In this document: positions 38,057 through 46,976 of the stretch, piece by piece
How positions within the stretch are numbered: position 1 is the stretch's first letter
How the letters are laid out: every line of letters starts with the position of its first letter
From: Vreelandella piezotolerans
Lineage (GTDB): Bacteria; Pseudomonadota; Gammaproteobacteria; Pseudomonadales; Halomonadaceae
Assembly (NCBI RefSeq): GCF_012427705.1
Contig: NZ_CP048602.1
Span: 3,720,001 to 3,784,000 of the forward strand
Direction: 5' to 3'
DNA length: 64,000 nt
Translations under genes and position numbers: made by a program
The notes under the pieces: model-generated
The model's input: the letters and a program-made list of their open reading frames with translations, nothing else
The model's database searches: none
What the model was told of the DNA's origin: nothing

Positions 38057-38788
38057 TTACTGGTTTTCGAAATAGGTTTGCAGCTCACCGCGCACCACGA
38101 TGTCAAAACGGTAGGCCAGACAGTCCATCGGTTTGCTATGGGCCATGTCGAGTCGGCCGATCATGGTGTCCACTGCGTCGGGATCTCTGAGCGTGTGCAC
38201 GATGGGGCACAGGGGAATCAGCGGGTCACCCTCGAAGTACATCTGGGTGATCAGCCGCGTCGAGATCGAAGGCCCGGTGACCGAGACGTGAATATGCGCG
38301 GGCCGCCAGCTATTCATATCGTTGGGCCACGGGTAGGGGCCGGGCTTGATGGTGCGAAAACGATAAAAGCCCTGCTCGTCGGTCAAACAGCGCCCTACAC
38401 CGCCGAAATTAGGGTCCAGCGGTGCTAGGTACTTATCGTTCTTATGACGGTAGCGCCCACCGGCGTTGGCCTGCCACATTTCTACCAGCGTATGTGGCAC
38501 CGGCTTGCCAAACTGATCGACCACGCGGCCAAACATGATGATACGCTCGCCCTGGGGCAGCCCGCCTTGACCTGAATCCTGACGGAAGTTCAGCAGCAGG
38601 TCGTTATCGTGGGGCCCCATGCGCAGGTGGCTAAAGTCCGGGCCGGTCAGTTCGGAGGCCGTGGGTTGCTGCATACTCACCAGCGCCTGCTGTGGCGAAC
38701 GCGCCACCGAGGTTTTATAGCCCGGCGCATAGGCGGGCGGATGCCAGTTGCGGTCGCGTGCCACAAAGCGTTTGTTGTCGTGGGTCAT
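38057..38788 (-). CDS. pcaH: Protocatechuate 3,4-dioxygenase beta subunit
   Basis: A 243-residue catalytic subunit with non-haem Fe(III). Iron ligands are recognisable as Tyr in [19 protein letters not shown], Tyr in [20 protein letters not shown] and the two His of [22 protein letters not shown] and the terminal [15 protein letters not shown] are typical. ATG 38788 is preceded by AAGAGG/TAAGGG; the extra 15 residues of the longer frame are not conserved. It follows pcaL by 32 bases in pcaI-J-F-L-H-G. Confidence 0.97.
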   Translation of the reverse strand: MTHDNKRFVARDRNWHPPAYAPGYKTSVARSPQQALVSMQQPTASELTGPDFSHLRMGPHDNDLLLNFRQDSGQGGLPQGERIIMFGRVVDQFGKPVPHTLVEMWQANAGGRYRHKNDKYLAPLDPNFGGVGRCLTDEQGFYRFRTIKPGPYPWPNDMNSWRPAHIHVSVTGPSISTRLITQMYFEGDPLIPLCPIVHTLRDPDAVDTMIGRLDMAHSKPMDCLAYRFDIVVRGELQTYFENQ

Positions 38789-38820
38789 CGCCCTTACCTC
38801 TTGTCCATGTCGTTGATTCG

Positions 38821-39990
38821 CTACTCGCCCCAACCCAGCTCTTTGGCGAGGGCAAAGGCGTGGTTGGCCGCCGGAACGCCGCCGTAAATCGCCACGTGCA
38901 TCAACACTTGGCGCAGCTCGGCGTCGGTTAGACCAATCCGCTTGGCGGTTTTCAGGTGCAGCGTGAGCTCCTCACGACCCAGGGCGGCGAGAATGCCGGT
39001 GGTGATCATGCTGCGCTCACGACGGGTGAGATCGTCGTTGCTCCACAGCTCGCCCCAGGCCAAGCGGGTAATCATCTGCTGGAAGGGCGCATCCAGGCGG
39101 TTGGCGTTGGCGGTGGAGCGCGCGACGTGCTCCTCGCCCAATACCTGCTTGCGCGTCTCCAAGCCGGTCGCATAAGCTACGCCGTGGTTGGCTACGTCGC
39201 CTAAATCCCTCATTAGTACGGCGAGGAGTTTCTCCGCAAACAGCGCCGGGGCTTCCACCGAAGGCACATGGCCAACGCCGTCAAAAATCTCTAGCGGTGC
39301 GCCATCGAGCTCTTCCGCCAGGGCGTCCAGCGTCGCGGGGGGCGTGGCCATGTCTTCACTGCCGCCAAACAGCTGCACTTTCGTGCTCTTGCCTGAGAGC
39401 TTGCCAGTAAAGGTATCGCGACCCAGCATTTCGCACAGCTGGGCGTAGGATTCATCGTCGCCACGGCCCATCTGGGTACACCAGCCCGCTTTCAGCGCGG
39501 GGCTTGCCTCGAACGCCGCTTTGGCAAACCAGCGCGGCACGATCTCTTCAGACATCGCCGCCAGGCCTTCCTGGCGAACGCGACCGGCGCGCGTGTTCCA
39601 GAGATCTGGATTGCCGATCACGGCGCCAGTGTTGGTCAACGTCGCGGAAAGCAGGCGGTCGGCATGTTCGGCAATCAGCTGCTGGCCCACTACCCCTCCA
39701 ATGGAGGTACCGGCAAAGTGAAAGCGCTGCGCGCCCGCCAGGTCTACCAGCGCCAATGCCTCCGCCGCGAGATCAGCAGGGGCGATGCGATCCCCACTCA
39801 CCGCTTGGCTGGCCCCGTGGCCGGGGAGATCCCAGGTCAGCACCCGATAGCGGGGCAGCAGTGCGGGAATGACGTCATCCCACACCGCTTGGCTCATGCC
39901 CAACGGGTGCGCCAGTACGACCAGCGGGTTGCCTTCTGCGCCGAGCAGGCGGTAAGCCACGCCGCGGCCATTGATGGTAAGAAATGCCAT
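38821..39990 (-). CDS. pcaL: Fused 3-oxoadipate enol-lactonase / 4-carboxymuconolactone decarboxylase
   Basis: A 389-residue two-domain protein. Residues about 1-255 are an alpha/beta hydrolase (PcaD) with [26 protein letters not shown] and nucleophile Ser in [14 protein letters not shown]. Residues about 265-389 are the carboxymuconolactone decarboxylase (PcaC) with [42 protein letters not shown] and ending in [19 protein letters not shown]. It performs two successive steps, giving 3-oxoadipate. The D-C fusion is the PcaL arrangement best known from actinobacteria and less common in gammaproteobacteria. The start at 39990 is preceded by GGAGGCCGTC. Confidence 0.94.
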   Translation of the reverse strand: MAFLTINGRGVAYRLLGAEGNPLVVLAHPLGMSQAVWDDVIPALLPRYRVLTWDLPGHGASQAVSGDRIAPADLAAEALALVDLAGAQRFHFAGTSIGGVVGQQLIAEHADRLLSATLTNTGAVIGNPDLWNTRAGRVRQEGLAAMSEEIVPRWFAKAAFEASPALKAGWCTQMGRGDDESYAQLCEMLGRDTFTGKLSGKSTKVQLFGGSEDMATPPATLDALAEELDGAPLEIFDGVGHVPSVEAPALFAEKLLAVLMRDLGDVANHGVAYATGLETRKQVLGEEHVARSTANANRLDAPFQQMITRLAWGELWSNDDLTRRERSMITTGILAALGREELTLHLKTAKRIGLTDAELRQVLMHVAIYGGVPAANHAFALAKELGWGE

Positions 39991-40001
39991 GACGGCCTCC
40001 G

Positions 40002-41204
40002 TTAAGCGCGTTCGATCAGGGTAGCAATTCCCTGCCCCACACCCACGCACATGGTGCACAGCGCGTAGCGCTTGCCGCTGTTGTGCAGCTCATGAGCCGC
40101 GGTCATCAACAAGCGCGCACCGGACATACCCAGCGGGTGGCCCAGCGCAATCGCGCCGCCGTTGGGGTTCACACGGGGGTCGTCGTCTTCAAGGCCCAAG
40201 TCGCGCATACAGGCCAGCGCCTGGGCGGCAAACGCTTCGTTGAACTCGAATACATCGATCTCATCCATCGAGATACCGGTGCGTTCGAGCAGTTTCTGCA
40301 CCGCTGGTACCGGGCCGTAGCCCATGATGCGCGGCTCGACGCCCGCCGTGGCCATGCCGATGATTTTCGCCATCGGCTTGAGGCCGTGCTGTTTGACCGC
40401 CGCCTCGCTGGCGACCAGCATGGCTGCCGCGCCGTCGTTCACACCGGAGGCGTTGCCAGCAGTGACGCTGCCGCCATCACGGAACGGCGTCGGCAGCGCC
40501 GCTAGTTTTTCCAACGTGGTTTCCCGCAGGTGCTCGTCCTGATCGAAGATCAGCGGTTCCTGCTTGCGGCGGGGAATCTCGATGGCGGTAATCTCTTGGG
40601 CAAAACGCCCGGCTTTTTGGGCCGCCGAGGCTTTCTGCTGGGAGCGCAGGGCAAACGCATCCTGGTCTTCCCTAGAGATATTGAACTGTTCGGCGACGTT
40701 TTCTGCCGTTTCCGGCATGGAGTCGATGCCAAAGGTTTTCTTCATCAGCGGGTTGACCAAGCGCCAGCCGATGGTGGTGTCTTCGATTTTCTGGCCGCGG
40801 GAAAAGGCGCTGTCGGCCTTGCCCATCACGTAGGGCGCGCGAGACATGGATTCCACGCCGCCTGCCAGCGCCAGCGCCATCTCACCGGCTTTGACCGCGC
40901 GAAACGCCGTGCCCACCGCATCCATGCCCGAACCGCACAGGCGGTTCATCGTGGTGCCGGGCACCGAGGTGGGAATGCCCGCCAGCAGCGACGACATCCG
41001 CGCCACGTTGCGGTTATCTTCGCCGGCCTGGTTGGCACAGCCCATGAACACTTCTTCGATGGCGGCGGGGTCGAGACCCGGCGCTTCCGCTAATACCGCT
41101 TTAAAAATCGTGGCGGCGACATCATCCGGACGCACGCTCGCCAACGTGCCGCCAAAGCGGCCAATCGCGGTGCGGCGGGGATGACATAGATAAACGTCAC
41201 TCAT
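40002..41204 (-). CDS. pcaF: 3-Oxoadipyl-CoA thiolase
   Basis: A 400-residue thiolase that cleaves 3-oxoadipyl-CoA to succinyl-CoA and acetyl-CoA, the last step of the pathway. Active-site Cys in [15 protein letters not shown] (about residue 90), NEAFAAQAL, the His motif [18 protein letters not shown] and C-terminal [10 protein letters not shown] are all present. It begins 10 bases after pcaJ and is followed by pcaL after 11 bases. Confidence 0.96.
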   Translation of the reverse strand: MSDVYLCHPRRTAIGRFGGTLASVRPDDVAATIFKAVLAEAPGLDPAAIEEVFMGCANQAGEDNRNVARMSSLLAGIPTSVPGTTMNRLCGSGMDAVGTAFRAVKAGEMALALAGGVESMSRAPYVMGKADSAFSRGQKIEDTTIGWRLVNPLMKKTFGIDSMPETAENVAEQFNISREDQDAFALRSQQKASAAQKAGRFAQEITAIEIPRRKQEPLIFDQDEHLRETTLEKLAALPTPFRDGGSVTAGNASGVNDGAAAMLVASEAAVKQHGLKPMAKIIGMATAGVEPRIMGYGPVPAVQKLLERTGISMDEIDVFEFNEAFAAQALACMRDLGLEDDDPRVNPNGGAIALGHPLGMSGARLLMTAAHELHNSGKRYALCTMCVGVGQGIATLIERA

Positions 41205-41214
41205 GGCAAACTCC

Positions 41215-41988
41215 TCATGCGCCCGCGTGGGCTTGCTCGGTGCGGGCTTTTAGCTCGCGCAAAATGGTCAGCTCGTGGGCACTGGGCTCGGGAGTGCTTT
41301 CGAGCTGCTCGGCAAAACGGATGTCCCAGCCGGTCGCATCGATGACGTCTTCGCGGCTAACGCCAGGATGCAGCGAGACGACCACCAGCTCCTTGGTGTC
41401 GGGGTCAGGCTTCATCACGCACAGGTCGGTGATCACCCGAGTCGGGCCTTTGCCGATGTTGGGGACGTTATCGCGGCCTTTGCCGTCGCGGCCAAAGCCT
41501 AGCGTGGTCACGAAATCGACGTCTTTTACAAAGGCGCGCTTGGAGTGTTTCAGTGTGATGAACACCTCGCCAGCGTTGGTGGCAATTTCCGGCGCGCCGC
41601 CGCCGCCCGGCAGTCGTACCTTGGGCGCTTTGTAATCACCAATCAGCGTGGTATTCAGGTTGGCAAAGCGGTCGATTTGCGCGGTGCCCAAAAAGCCCAC
41701 GTCGATTTTGCCGCCCTGCAGCCAGTAGCGGAACATCTCCGGCACCGCCACGGTGGTCAGCGCCGACTCGCACAGCTCGCCATCGCCTATCGAGAGCGGC
41801 AGGGTATCGGGCTTGGTTTGCAGCGTGCCAGATTCGTAAATCAGCACCACGTCCGGTGCATGGGTGAGACGCGCCAAATTCGCGGCTTCAGAAGGCAGGC
41901 CGATGCCGACGAAGCAGGTCATGCCGTTTTCGAGCGCCCGCGCCGCGGTGACCGACATCATTTCAGAAGAGGTGTATTCCAGACTCAT
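41215..41988 (-). CDS. pcaJ: 3-Oxoadipate CoA-transferase beta subunit
   Basis: A 257-residue CoA-transferase family I subunit of the CatJ-like type, with CFVGIGLPSEAANLARLTHAPDVVLIYESGTLQTKP (catalytic Glu region ESG), GFLGTAQIDRFANLNTTLIG and VRLPGGGGAPEIA. With PcaI it transfers CoA from succinyl-CoA to 3-oxoadipate. Its ATG shares one base with the pcaI stop (TGATG). The relation to glutaconate CoA-transferases is only superfamily-level; context fixes the substrate. Confidence 0.93.
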   Translation of the reverse strand: MSLEYTSSEMMSVTAARALENGMTCFVGIGLPSEAANLARLTHAPDVVLIYESGTLQTKPDTLPLSIGDGELCESALTTVAVPEMFRYWLQGGKIDVGFLGTAQIDRFANLNTTLIGDYKAPKVRLPGGGGAPEIATNAGEVFITLKHSKRAFVKDVDFVTTLGFGRDGKGRDNVPNIGKGPTRVITDLCVMKPDPDTKELVVVSLHPGVSREDVIDATGWDIRFAEQLESTPEPSAHELTILRELKARTEQAHAGA

Positions 41989-42806
41989 CAGGCTTGGCCT
42001 CCTGCATTAAAGACGTTGTCGTCGAGCCACTGGGTAAAGGTGTCGCGGTCGCGTGCGATGGCATCCCACTCTTTGTAGAAGCGATTGCTGCGGCCGTAGT
42101 AGCCGTGGGTATAAGAAGGCAGCGCCCCTTTTTCGGCGACGGCGATGGCGCTAATGGCCCAGCTGGGAATCACGCAGGCGTTGGGAGTCGCCCCCAGGTC
42201 ATCGACAATCTCTTCCACCGTGACGATGCTGTGCTTGGCGGCCAGTACCGCTTCTTTTTGTACCCCGACGATACCCTCGACCAACACGTTGCCCTGGCGA
42301 TCCGCCCGCTGGGCGTGAATGATCGACACATCCGGCCGCACCGCAGGAACCGCGGCCAACCGCTCGCCGGTGAACGGGCAGTCGATGAACTTGATCTGGT
42401 CGTTGACGCTGGGCAGCTCGCTGCCGATGTAGCCGCGGAACACCGCCAGCGGCAACCCGGCCGCCCCCGCTTCGAAGGCGCAGGCCATCGCCGCGTGACT
42501 ATGCTCCAGAATCTCGATCTTGCACGGCCAGCCTTTCTCGACGGCATCACGCAGGCGGTGCAGCGAGCCGACACCAGGGTTACCGCCCCAGGAGAAGATG
42601 ACTTTTTTGGCACAGCCCGCGCCGATCATTTGGTCGTAAATGATATCAGGGGTCATGCGAATCAGCGTCAGGTCACGCTTTTTCTGACGGATCACTTCGT
42701 GACCTGCCGCAAAAGGAATCAGGTGGGTAAAGCCTTCCATGGCCACGGTAGCGCCGTCTTCGACGAGGCGCGCTACCGCGTCATGCAAGCTGAGAAACTC
42801 GGCCAT
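41988..42806 (-). CDS. pcaI: 3-Oxoadipate CoA-transferase alpha subunit
   Basis: A 272-residue CoA-transferase alpha subunit. It has MEGFTHLIPFAAGHEVIRQ, FSWGGNPGVGSLHRLRDAVEKGWP and VEGIVGVQKEAVLAAKHSIVTVEEIVDDL. It is the first gene of the pcaIJFLHG operon and carries the IclR-type box 45 bases before its ATG. GAGGCACCC is the likely ribosome site. The six-gene order and short spacings indicate one transcript ending at 37331-37366. Confidence 0.93.
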   Translation of the reverse strand: MAEFLSLHDAVARLVEDGATVAMEGFTHLIPFAAGHEVIRQKKRDLTLIRMTPDIIYDQMIGAGCAKKVIFSWGGNPGVGSLHRLRDAVEKGWPCKIEILEHSHAAMACAFEAGAAGLPLAVFRGYIGSELPSVNDQIKFIDCPFTGERLAAVPAVRPDVSIIHAQRADRQGNVLVEGIVGVQKEAVLAAKHSIVTVEEIVDDLGATPNACVIPSWAISAIAVAEKGALPSYTHGYYGRSNRFYKEWDAIARDRDTFTQWLDDNVFNAGGQA

Positions 42807-42850
42807 GATGGGTGCCTCTTAGCTGGTCGTTGCCATACTTGTTGGTATTT

Positions 42851-42899
42851 GTTCGTCAGACGAACACAGATTCTCAATACGAACAAGTTACTTCCGAAC
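42851..42899. promoter_or_regulatory. IclR-type operator array before pcaI
   Basis: GTTCG-TCAGA-CGAAC (42851-42865) is a perfect box. Two more CGAAC half-sites follow at 42880-42884 and 42895-42899, 19 and 15 bases apart. The layout of one palindrome plus further direct half-sites resembles the sites described for PcaU/PobR of Acinetobacter and PcaR of Pseudomonas. Confidence 0.75.
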
Positions 42900-42993
42900 A
42901 CCTATCGGGTCAAATGGCGGTGGCGTTTCCCAGACAGCGGGCGAACGGTACAGACAAACCGCTTGAATCAAAAAAATATTGATAAACAAACGC

Positions 42994-44322
42994 TTAATCC
43001 GACATCAGCCAGGCACGGGCACGCTTCATCTGCTCCTTGCTGCTACCAAGGTATAAAGCTGGGTCGCAGGCATCTCGCAGCGCATCGGCGCCGATGACGT
43101 CTTTCACGTCAGGATGGCTCGAGAGCACGTCTGCGTAGGCGCGGGCTTCTCGACGCGCGGTCTCCGCCGCGTCGGCACTAACGGCTTTGGCCTTCTCAGT
43201 ACCTAGGGCGGGTGCCAACAATCGGGCGACCGGTTCGGCCATGATGCCCCCGCCCGTGGCCGTCAAATTGCGCGCCATGTTCTCAGCGTTCACGTCGAGC
43301 CCCTCCAGCAGCACGGCGACCTGCTCCAAGGCGCCTTCTACCAGTAGAGCGCTTTCGATCAACGGCGCCCACTCGGCATGCCATTCGCCCAGTCCACGCT
43401 CGAGAGGTTGCGCCGCAGCGCTCATCACGACGCTGGTATGGCCATGCACGAGCCGCGCGGCTCCCTTGATCAGTGCGCTACGTACCGGGTTACGCTTATG
43501 CGGCATCGACGACGACTCGCCCATGCCGGGCGCAGAGGGCTCCGCCACTTCGCCCACTTCGGTTTGCGTCAGTAGCGACACATCCAGGGCGATTTTTTCA
43601 GCGGCGCCCGCGACGGCATCCAATGCCGTACTGAGCGCATGGATCGGGTAGCGGTCGGTATGCCAGGGGAGCACCGGCGACGCCAACCCTAGCCGCTCGG
43701 CCAGCGCGTCCATCCAGTCGAGCCCCAAATGCCCCCAGCCCGAGTGCACGCCTACTGCACCGCCGAACTGTACGGGCAGCGCCACGTCCATCAAGCGGCG
43801 TCGGCTCTGCTCTAGGCCAATCGCCCAGTGGGCCACCTTCACCCCGAAGGTGATCGGCAGCGCCTGCTGCATCAGCGTCCGCCCCACCATCACGGTATCC
43901 CCATGCGCGCTCATCAACGCCAGCGCCGCCGCACGGCAGCGCAGCAGTAGGTCGTTCAGCGCGGCCAAGCGCGGTGTCAGTAGCAGCATCAGCGCCGAAT
44001 CGACGACATCCTGGCTGGTCGCTCCTTGGTGCCAGTAGCGTTTCAGCTCGTTCGGGAGCAGTGAGCGCCCCTGCTTCACGAAGGGAATCGCCACATTGCC
44101 ACCACTGGCAATGCCCTCTGCCAGGGCATCGACGCTGAAGGTGGCCTTTTCTAACTGGTCGCGTATTTGCTGGCTCACCCCGGCAGGTACGGCTCCGCTG
44201 GCTTCCTGCACTTCCGCCAGGGCGAGCTCGAAAGCCAGCATGGCCTTCACCATGGCCTGCTCATCACAGGCGTCCAAGGCAGGCTGGCTCATGAAGGGGT
44301 GTTGGGTAAAGATGGCGGGCAT
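42994..44322 (-). CDS. pcaB: 3-Carboxy-cis,cis-muconate cycloisomerase
   Basis: A 442-residue fumarase-superfamily enzyme that lactonises 3-carboxymuconate to 4-carboxymuconolactone. The signature GMGESSSMPHKRNPVRS (catalytic Ser loop) and YWHQGATSQDVVDSALMLLL are clear. Start at ATG 44322 follows ACGGAGA; the frame to 44367 adds 15 residues without similarity. It is its own transcription unit: upstream is a perfect operator box with TATAGT at its edge, and downstream is the 187-base pcaI promoter region. Confidence 0.95.
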   Translation of the reverse strand: MPAIFTQHPFMSQPALDACDEQAMVKAMLAFELALAEVQEASGAVPAGVSQQIRDQLEKATFSVDALAEGIASGGNVAIPFVKQGRSLLPNELKRYWHQGATSQDVVDSALMLLLTPRLAALNDLLLRCRAAALALMSAHGDTVMVGRTLMQQALPITFGVKVAHWAIGLEQSRRRLMDVALPVQFGGAVGVHSGWGHLGLDWMDALAERLGLASPVLPWHTDRYPIHALSTALDAVAGAAEKIALDVSLLTQTEVGEVAEPSAPGMGESSSMPHKRNPVRSALIKGAARLVHGHTSVVMSAAAQPLERGLGEWHAEWAPLIESALLVEGALEQVAVLLEGLDVNAENMARNLTATGGGIMAEPVARLLAPALGTEKAKAVSADAAETARREARAYADVLSSHPDVKDVIGADALRDACDPALYLGSSKEQMKRARAWLMSD

Positions 44323-44403
44323 GGCAACGACGTCTCCGTTAGCAACGCCTTGGCAACTGCGTGCCAAGAGGCAAGGGTCCTGAGCGCACGCATTTGTACT
44401 TAT

Positions 44404-44422
44404 GTTCGCTCTTCGAACTATA
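44404..44422. promoter_or_regulatory. IclR-type operator and -10 before pcaB
   Basis: GTTCG-CTCTT-CGAAC (44404-44418) is a perfect box 82 bases before the pcaB ATG. On the minus strand a -10-like TATAGT (44417-44422) overlaps its upstream edge, so bound regulator would sit over the start of transcription. Confidence 0.7.
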
Positions 44423-44494
44423 GGCTAAAGAGACCGCTACCCATCAAGCAACCAAAATTTAACAATAGGCGCTACGCTGCTCACGATGACGTTG

Positions 44495-45181
44495 CTAGGG
44501 GATTGCCATCGTGGTGTCATCCGGCAACACGTATCGCATCACCATGTCCGTGACATGGTCTTCCAGCTTGCGCTGATTCTCCGGCGTCATTTGTTGCCAG
44601 TCGAAAATGCGCGAAAACGTGTGCTGGTTGGAGACGTTGAAAAATGAGAGTGCGCTAATCAGCCAATGAAGCTCGCGGGGGTCGAGCCCTTCACGAAAAC
44701 AGCCCGCCTCGACACCGCGGCTGTAGACGTTGGTAAGCGCATCGATCACGCCTGCGTTCAGCGATTGGATCAGTTTCGATTGCGCCAGATAGCGGCCATG
44801 ATGGATGTTCTCGATCATCACCAGGCGAATGAAGTCGGGATTGTTGGCGTGATGGCAGAACGTAAACCGCACCAATCGGCTCAGCGCCTCTACCGGAGCC
44901 AAATGGTTTAGCTGCAGCTCCGTTTCTTGTAAACGCACTTTTTGATACGCCGCTTCCAGCGTATGCAAGTAGAGCGTCTCTTTGTCTTTGAAGTAGTAGT
45001 AAATCATGCGCTTGGAGGCACGCGTCTTTTCGGCGATTTCGTCTATGCGCGCCCCTGACAAGCCTTTTTCCGAGAATTCGCGCGTGGCGACGGCCAGGAT
45101 ATCGGCCTGGACAGACTCGGGATCGTTTTTACGGCCGCGCCGCGGAGAAGAGGACGAAGAAGCGTTGGATGTGGCGGTCAT
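44495..45181 (-). CDS. TetR/AcrR-family regulator
   Basis: A 228-residue regulator. After a Ser/Arg-rich N-terminus (ASSSSSPRRGRK) the TetR helix-turn-helix domain spans about residues 22-70, with ILAVATREFSEKGLSGARIDEIAEKTRASKRMIYYYFKDKETLY; the rest is a helical ligand domain. I start it at ATG 45181 since the longer frame to 45322 enters the divergent promoter. It is divergent from the quinate/shikimate TRAP-quiC operon and is its likely regulator, perhaps sensing shikimate, quinate or dehydroshikimate. The ligand is an inference only. Confidence 0.85.
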   Translation of the reverse strand: MTATSNASSSSSPRRGRKNDPESVQADILAVATREFSEKGLSGARIDEIAEKTRASKRMIYYYFKDKETLYLHTLEAAYQKVRLQETELQLNHLAPVEALSRLVRFTFCHHANNPDFIRLVMIENIHHGRYLAQSKLIQSLNAGVIDALTNVYSRGVEAGCFREGLDPRELHWLISALSFFNVSNQHTFSRIFDWQQMTPENQRKLEDHVTDMVMRYVLPDDTTMAIP

Positions 45182-45238
45182 CGAGAGGGCCTTTATTATC
45201 ATGATCGTCTTTGGTCTAGTATGCCATATATTGACTGA

Positions 45239-45256
45239 ACGTACCATTTCGTACAT
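45239..45256. promoter_or_regulatory. Candidate TetR operator
   Basis: ACGTAC (45239-45244) and GTACAT (45251-45256) form an inverted repeat with one mismatch and a 6-base spacer. It lies in the gap between the TetR gene and the TRAP-quiC operon, and overlaps the region after a TTGACT -35-like element (45231-45236). Confidence 0.4.
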
Positions 45257-45346
45257 TGTTGTTTTGGACACGGTGAAATGGCCATGTGCATCACCTTCAT
45301 GGCTTTTCAAACCCCATGACAATGGCTCGATAAGAGGACAACAATA

Positions 45347-46393
45347 ATGTCTCTACGCCCCATGCTCTCACTACCAACGACATCCATGAAACGCACGCTG
45401 ACAGTGGCGATTGCGTCGGCAGCACTGCTGACGGCGGCGCATGCCTCGGCACAAACCCTGCGCTTTGCCCATGTGGACCCCGACGACTGGACGACCTCCA
45501 AAAAAGGGGCCGCCGGTCAGGTCTTCAAAAACCTCGTCGAAGCCGAAACCGACCTCACGGTCGAGCTCTATCCGGCGGGTGCGTTAGGTGGGGAAACCGA
45601 ACTCATCGAAGGCGCGCAGGATGGCACCATTAGCATTGCGATGGTGTCCGGCGCCTATGCGAACTTCTGCCCGGCCGTCGCCGTCACGGACATTCCGTAC
45701 ACCTTCCCGTCAGCGCCCGTTGCCTGGGAAGTCATGGACGGTGAATTCGGTACGGCACTCGCCGAACACTGCCTAGAGCAAACCGGCCTGCGCACCCTGG
45801 CCTATGGCGAAACCGGCTTCCGTCATTTCACCAACTCCGTGCGCCCCATTCATACCCCCGAGGACATGCAGGGGCTGAAGTTCCGAGTACAAACCATCCC
45901 TCTCTACTTGGAAATGGTCAGCGCGCTAGGCGGAGTGCCGCAGGGAATTGCCTGGGGTGAAGTACCGACGGCGCTGGCGACCGGCGTGGTGGATGGCCAA
46001 GAGAACCCCATCTCGGTTATCTACGGCAACAATTTCTACGAGTTCCAGGACTACCTGACCCTCGATCGCCATGTGTACGGTGTCGATCACATCCTGATCA
46101 ACGATGAGATCTTCCAGTCGCTCTCCGAAGAAGAGCAAGCCGCCGTGAAGCGCGCGGCAGTGGTGGCAGGCACCACCGGTCGCGCCATCCAGCAGTTCAA
46201 TTCCGCCGAGGGCATCACCAAGCTGCAGGCAGAAGGCATGGAGATCACTCAGCCCACCGCCGAGCAGATGGACGCCTTCCGCGAAGCCGCACAGCCACCG
46301 GTTCAGGCCTACCTGCGCAACGAGCTGGGCGATGAAGCCGAGTGGATCGACCGTCTCGCTGCCGCCGTGGATGACGCCTCCTCACGCTTCTAA
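45347..46393 (+). CDS. TRAP substrate-binding protein, probable quinate/shikimate
   Basis: A 348-residue DctP-family protein. With start 45347 (AGAGGA upstream) it has a 13-residue lead before a signal peptide ending ASAQ and mature TLRFAHVDPDDWTTS. An ATG at 45386 would give a more usual signal peptide but has no ribosome site. Landmarks are VELYPAGALGGETELIEGAQDGTISIAM, LKFRVQTIPLYLEMVSALGG and GEVPTALATGVVDGQENP. It heads an operon with DctQ, DctM, quiC and a quinate/shikimate dehydrogenase gene, so quinate, shikimate or dehydroshikimate is the likely ligand. Confidence 0.86.
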   Translation: MSLRPMLSLPTTSMKRTLTVAIASAALLTAAHASAQTLRFAHVDPDDWTTSKKGAAGQVFKNLVEAETDLTVELYPAGALGGETELIEGAQDGTISIAMVSGAYANFCPAVAVTDIPYTFPSAPVAWEVMDGEFGTALAEHCLEQTGLRTLAYGETGFRHFTNSVRPIHTPEDMQGLKFRVQTIPLYLEMVSALGGVPQGIAWGEVPTALATGVVDGQENPISVIYGNNFYEFQDYLTLDRHVYGVDHILINDEIFQSLSEEEQAAVKRAAVVAGTTGRAIQQFNSAEGITKLQAEGMEITQPTAEQMDAFREAAQPPVQAYLRNELGDEAEWIDRLAAAVDDASSRF

Positions 46394-46415
46394 CCGCCGT
46401 TCAATGTAAGTGCTT

Positions 46416-46441
46416 GCGAGTAGGCCGCCGCGCCTACTCGC
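46416..46441 (+). repeat. Intercistronic hairpin after the quinate binding protein
   Basis: GCGAGTAGGC (46416-46425) and GCCTACTCGC (46432-46441) form a perfect 10-bp stem with a 6-base loop in the 85-base gap before the small permease. No T-run follows, so it likely blocks 3' decay of the binding-protein mRNA and does not terminate. Confidence 0.65.
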
Positions 46442-46478
46442 CTCCTTGCGTGCCTGACCATCGATCGAAGGTGCCCTT

Positions 46479-46976
46479 ATGCCTGCTCTTCTCCGCCGAA
46501 TACATCGCGGCCTCATACTTTTCAATGGCAGCCTGGCGGGGCTTGCCATGATGCTGATCTTCCTGCTGGTCGCAGGTAATGCCTTTGCCCGCTACACCTA
46601 CGGCGGCTCCATTAGCTGGGGAGAAGACACCGCTATTTACCTGATGATTTACGGCCTGATGTTCGGTATGTCCTGGGCCTATTTACAAGACAAACACATC
46701 GGTTTCGATCTCATTCGCCGTTTACTGCCCGCCCACTGGGTGCGTTGGCAGGCGGCGGCGGTCGACGTCGTGGTACTCGCCGTGGGAATCGGCTTGATGG
46801 TGTCGGCGGTCGAGTTCATCTCGGCGCGAGGCGGGCGCACGTCGTCGAGTACCGGCATGCCCATGTGGCTGTTCCAAGCGTCCATGCTGCTGGGCGGTGG
46901 GTTACTGAGTCTTTCAGCACTCGTCATGGGTGCGCTGCGCTTGAGTCAGCCCATTCATGAGGAGGCGTCCTCATGA
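46479..46976 (+). CDS. TRAP transporter small permease (quinate operon)
   Basis: A 165-residue DctQ protein with four helices (LILFNGSLAGLAMMLIFLLVAGNAFARYTYGG forms the first region) and the conserved YLQDKHIGFDLIRRLLPAHW loop. It is preceded by GAAGG and overlaps the large permease by 4 bases (ATGA). It works with the adjacent large permease for uptake of the hydroaromatic acid delivered by the binding protein. Confidence 0.88.
   Translation: MPALLRRIHRGLILFNGSLAGLAMMLIFLLVAGNAFARYTYGGSISWGEDTAIYLMIYGLMFGMSWAYLQDKHIGFDLIRRLLPAHWVRWQAAAVDVVVLAVGIGLMVSAVEFISARGGRTSSSTGMPMWLFQASMLLGGGLLSLSALVMGALRLSQPIHEEASS

Noticed and set aside
41994..43097. 367-codon plus-strand frame opposite pcaI and its promoter
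   Set aside because: It runs through the pcaI promoter and operator array and into the pcaB end. Its translation shows no motif, so it is a shadow.
45239..45256. Quinate promoter repeat as another IclR box
   Set aside because: The repeat reads CGTAC-N5-CGTAC and does not match GTTCG-N5-CGAAC; a TetR site is more likely.
46416..46441. Hairpin as a terminator in the quinate operon
   Set aside because: The stem is strong, but the following bases lack a T-run on the plus strand; it is kept as a stability element only.
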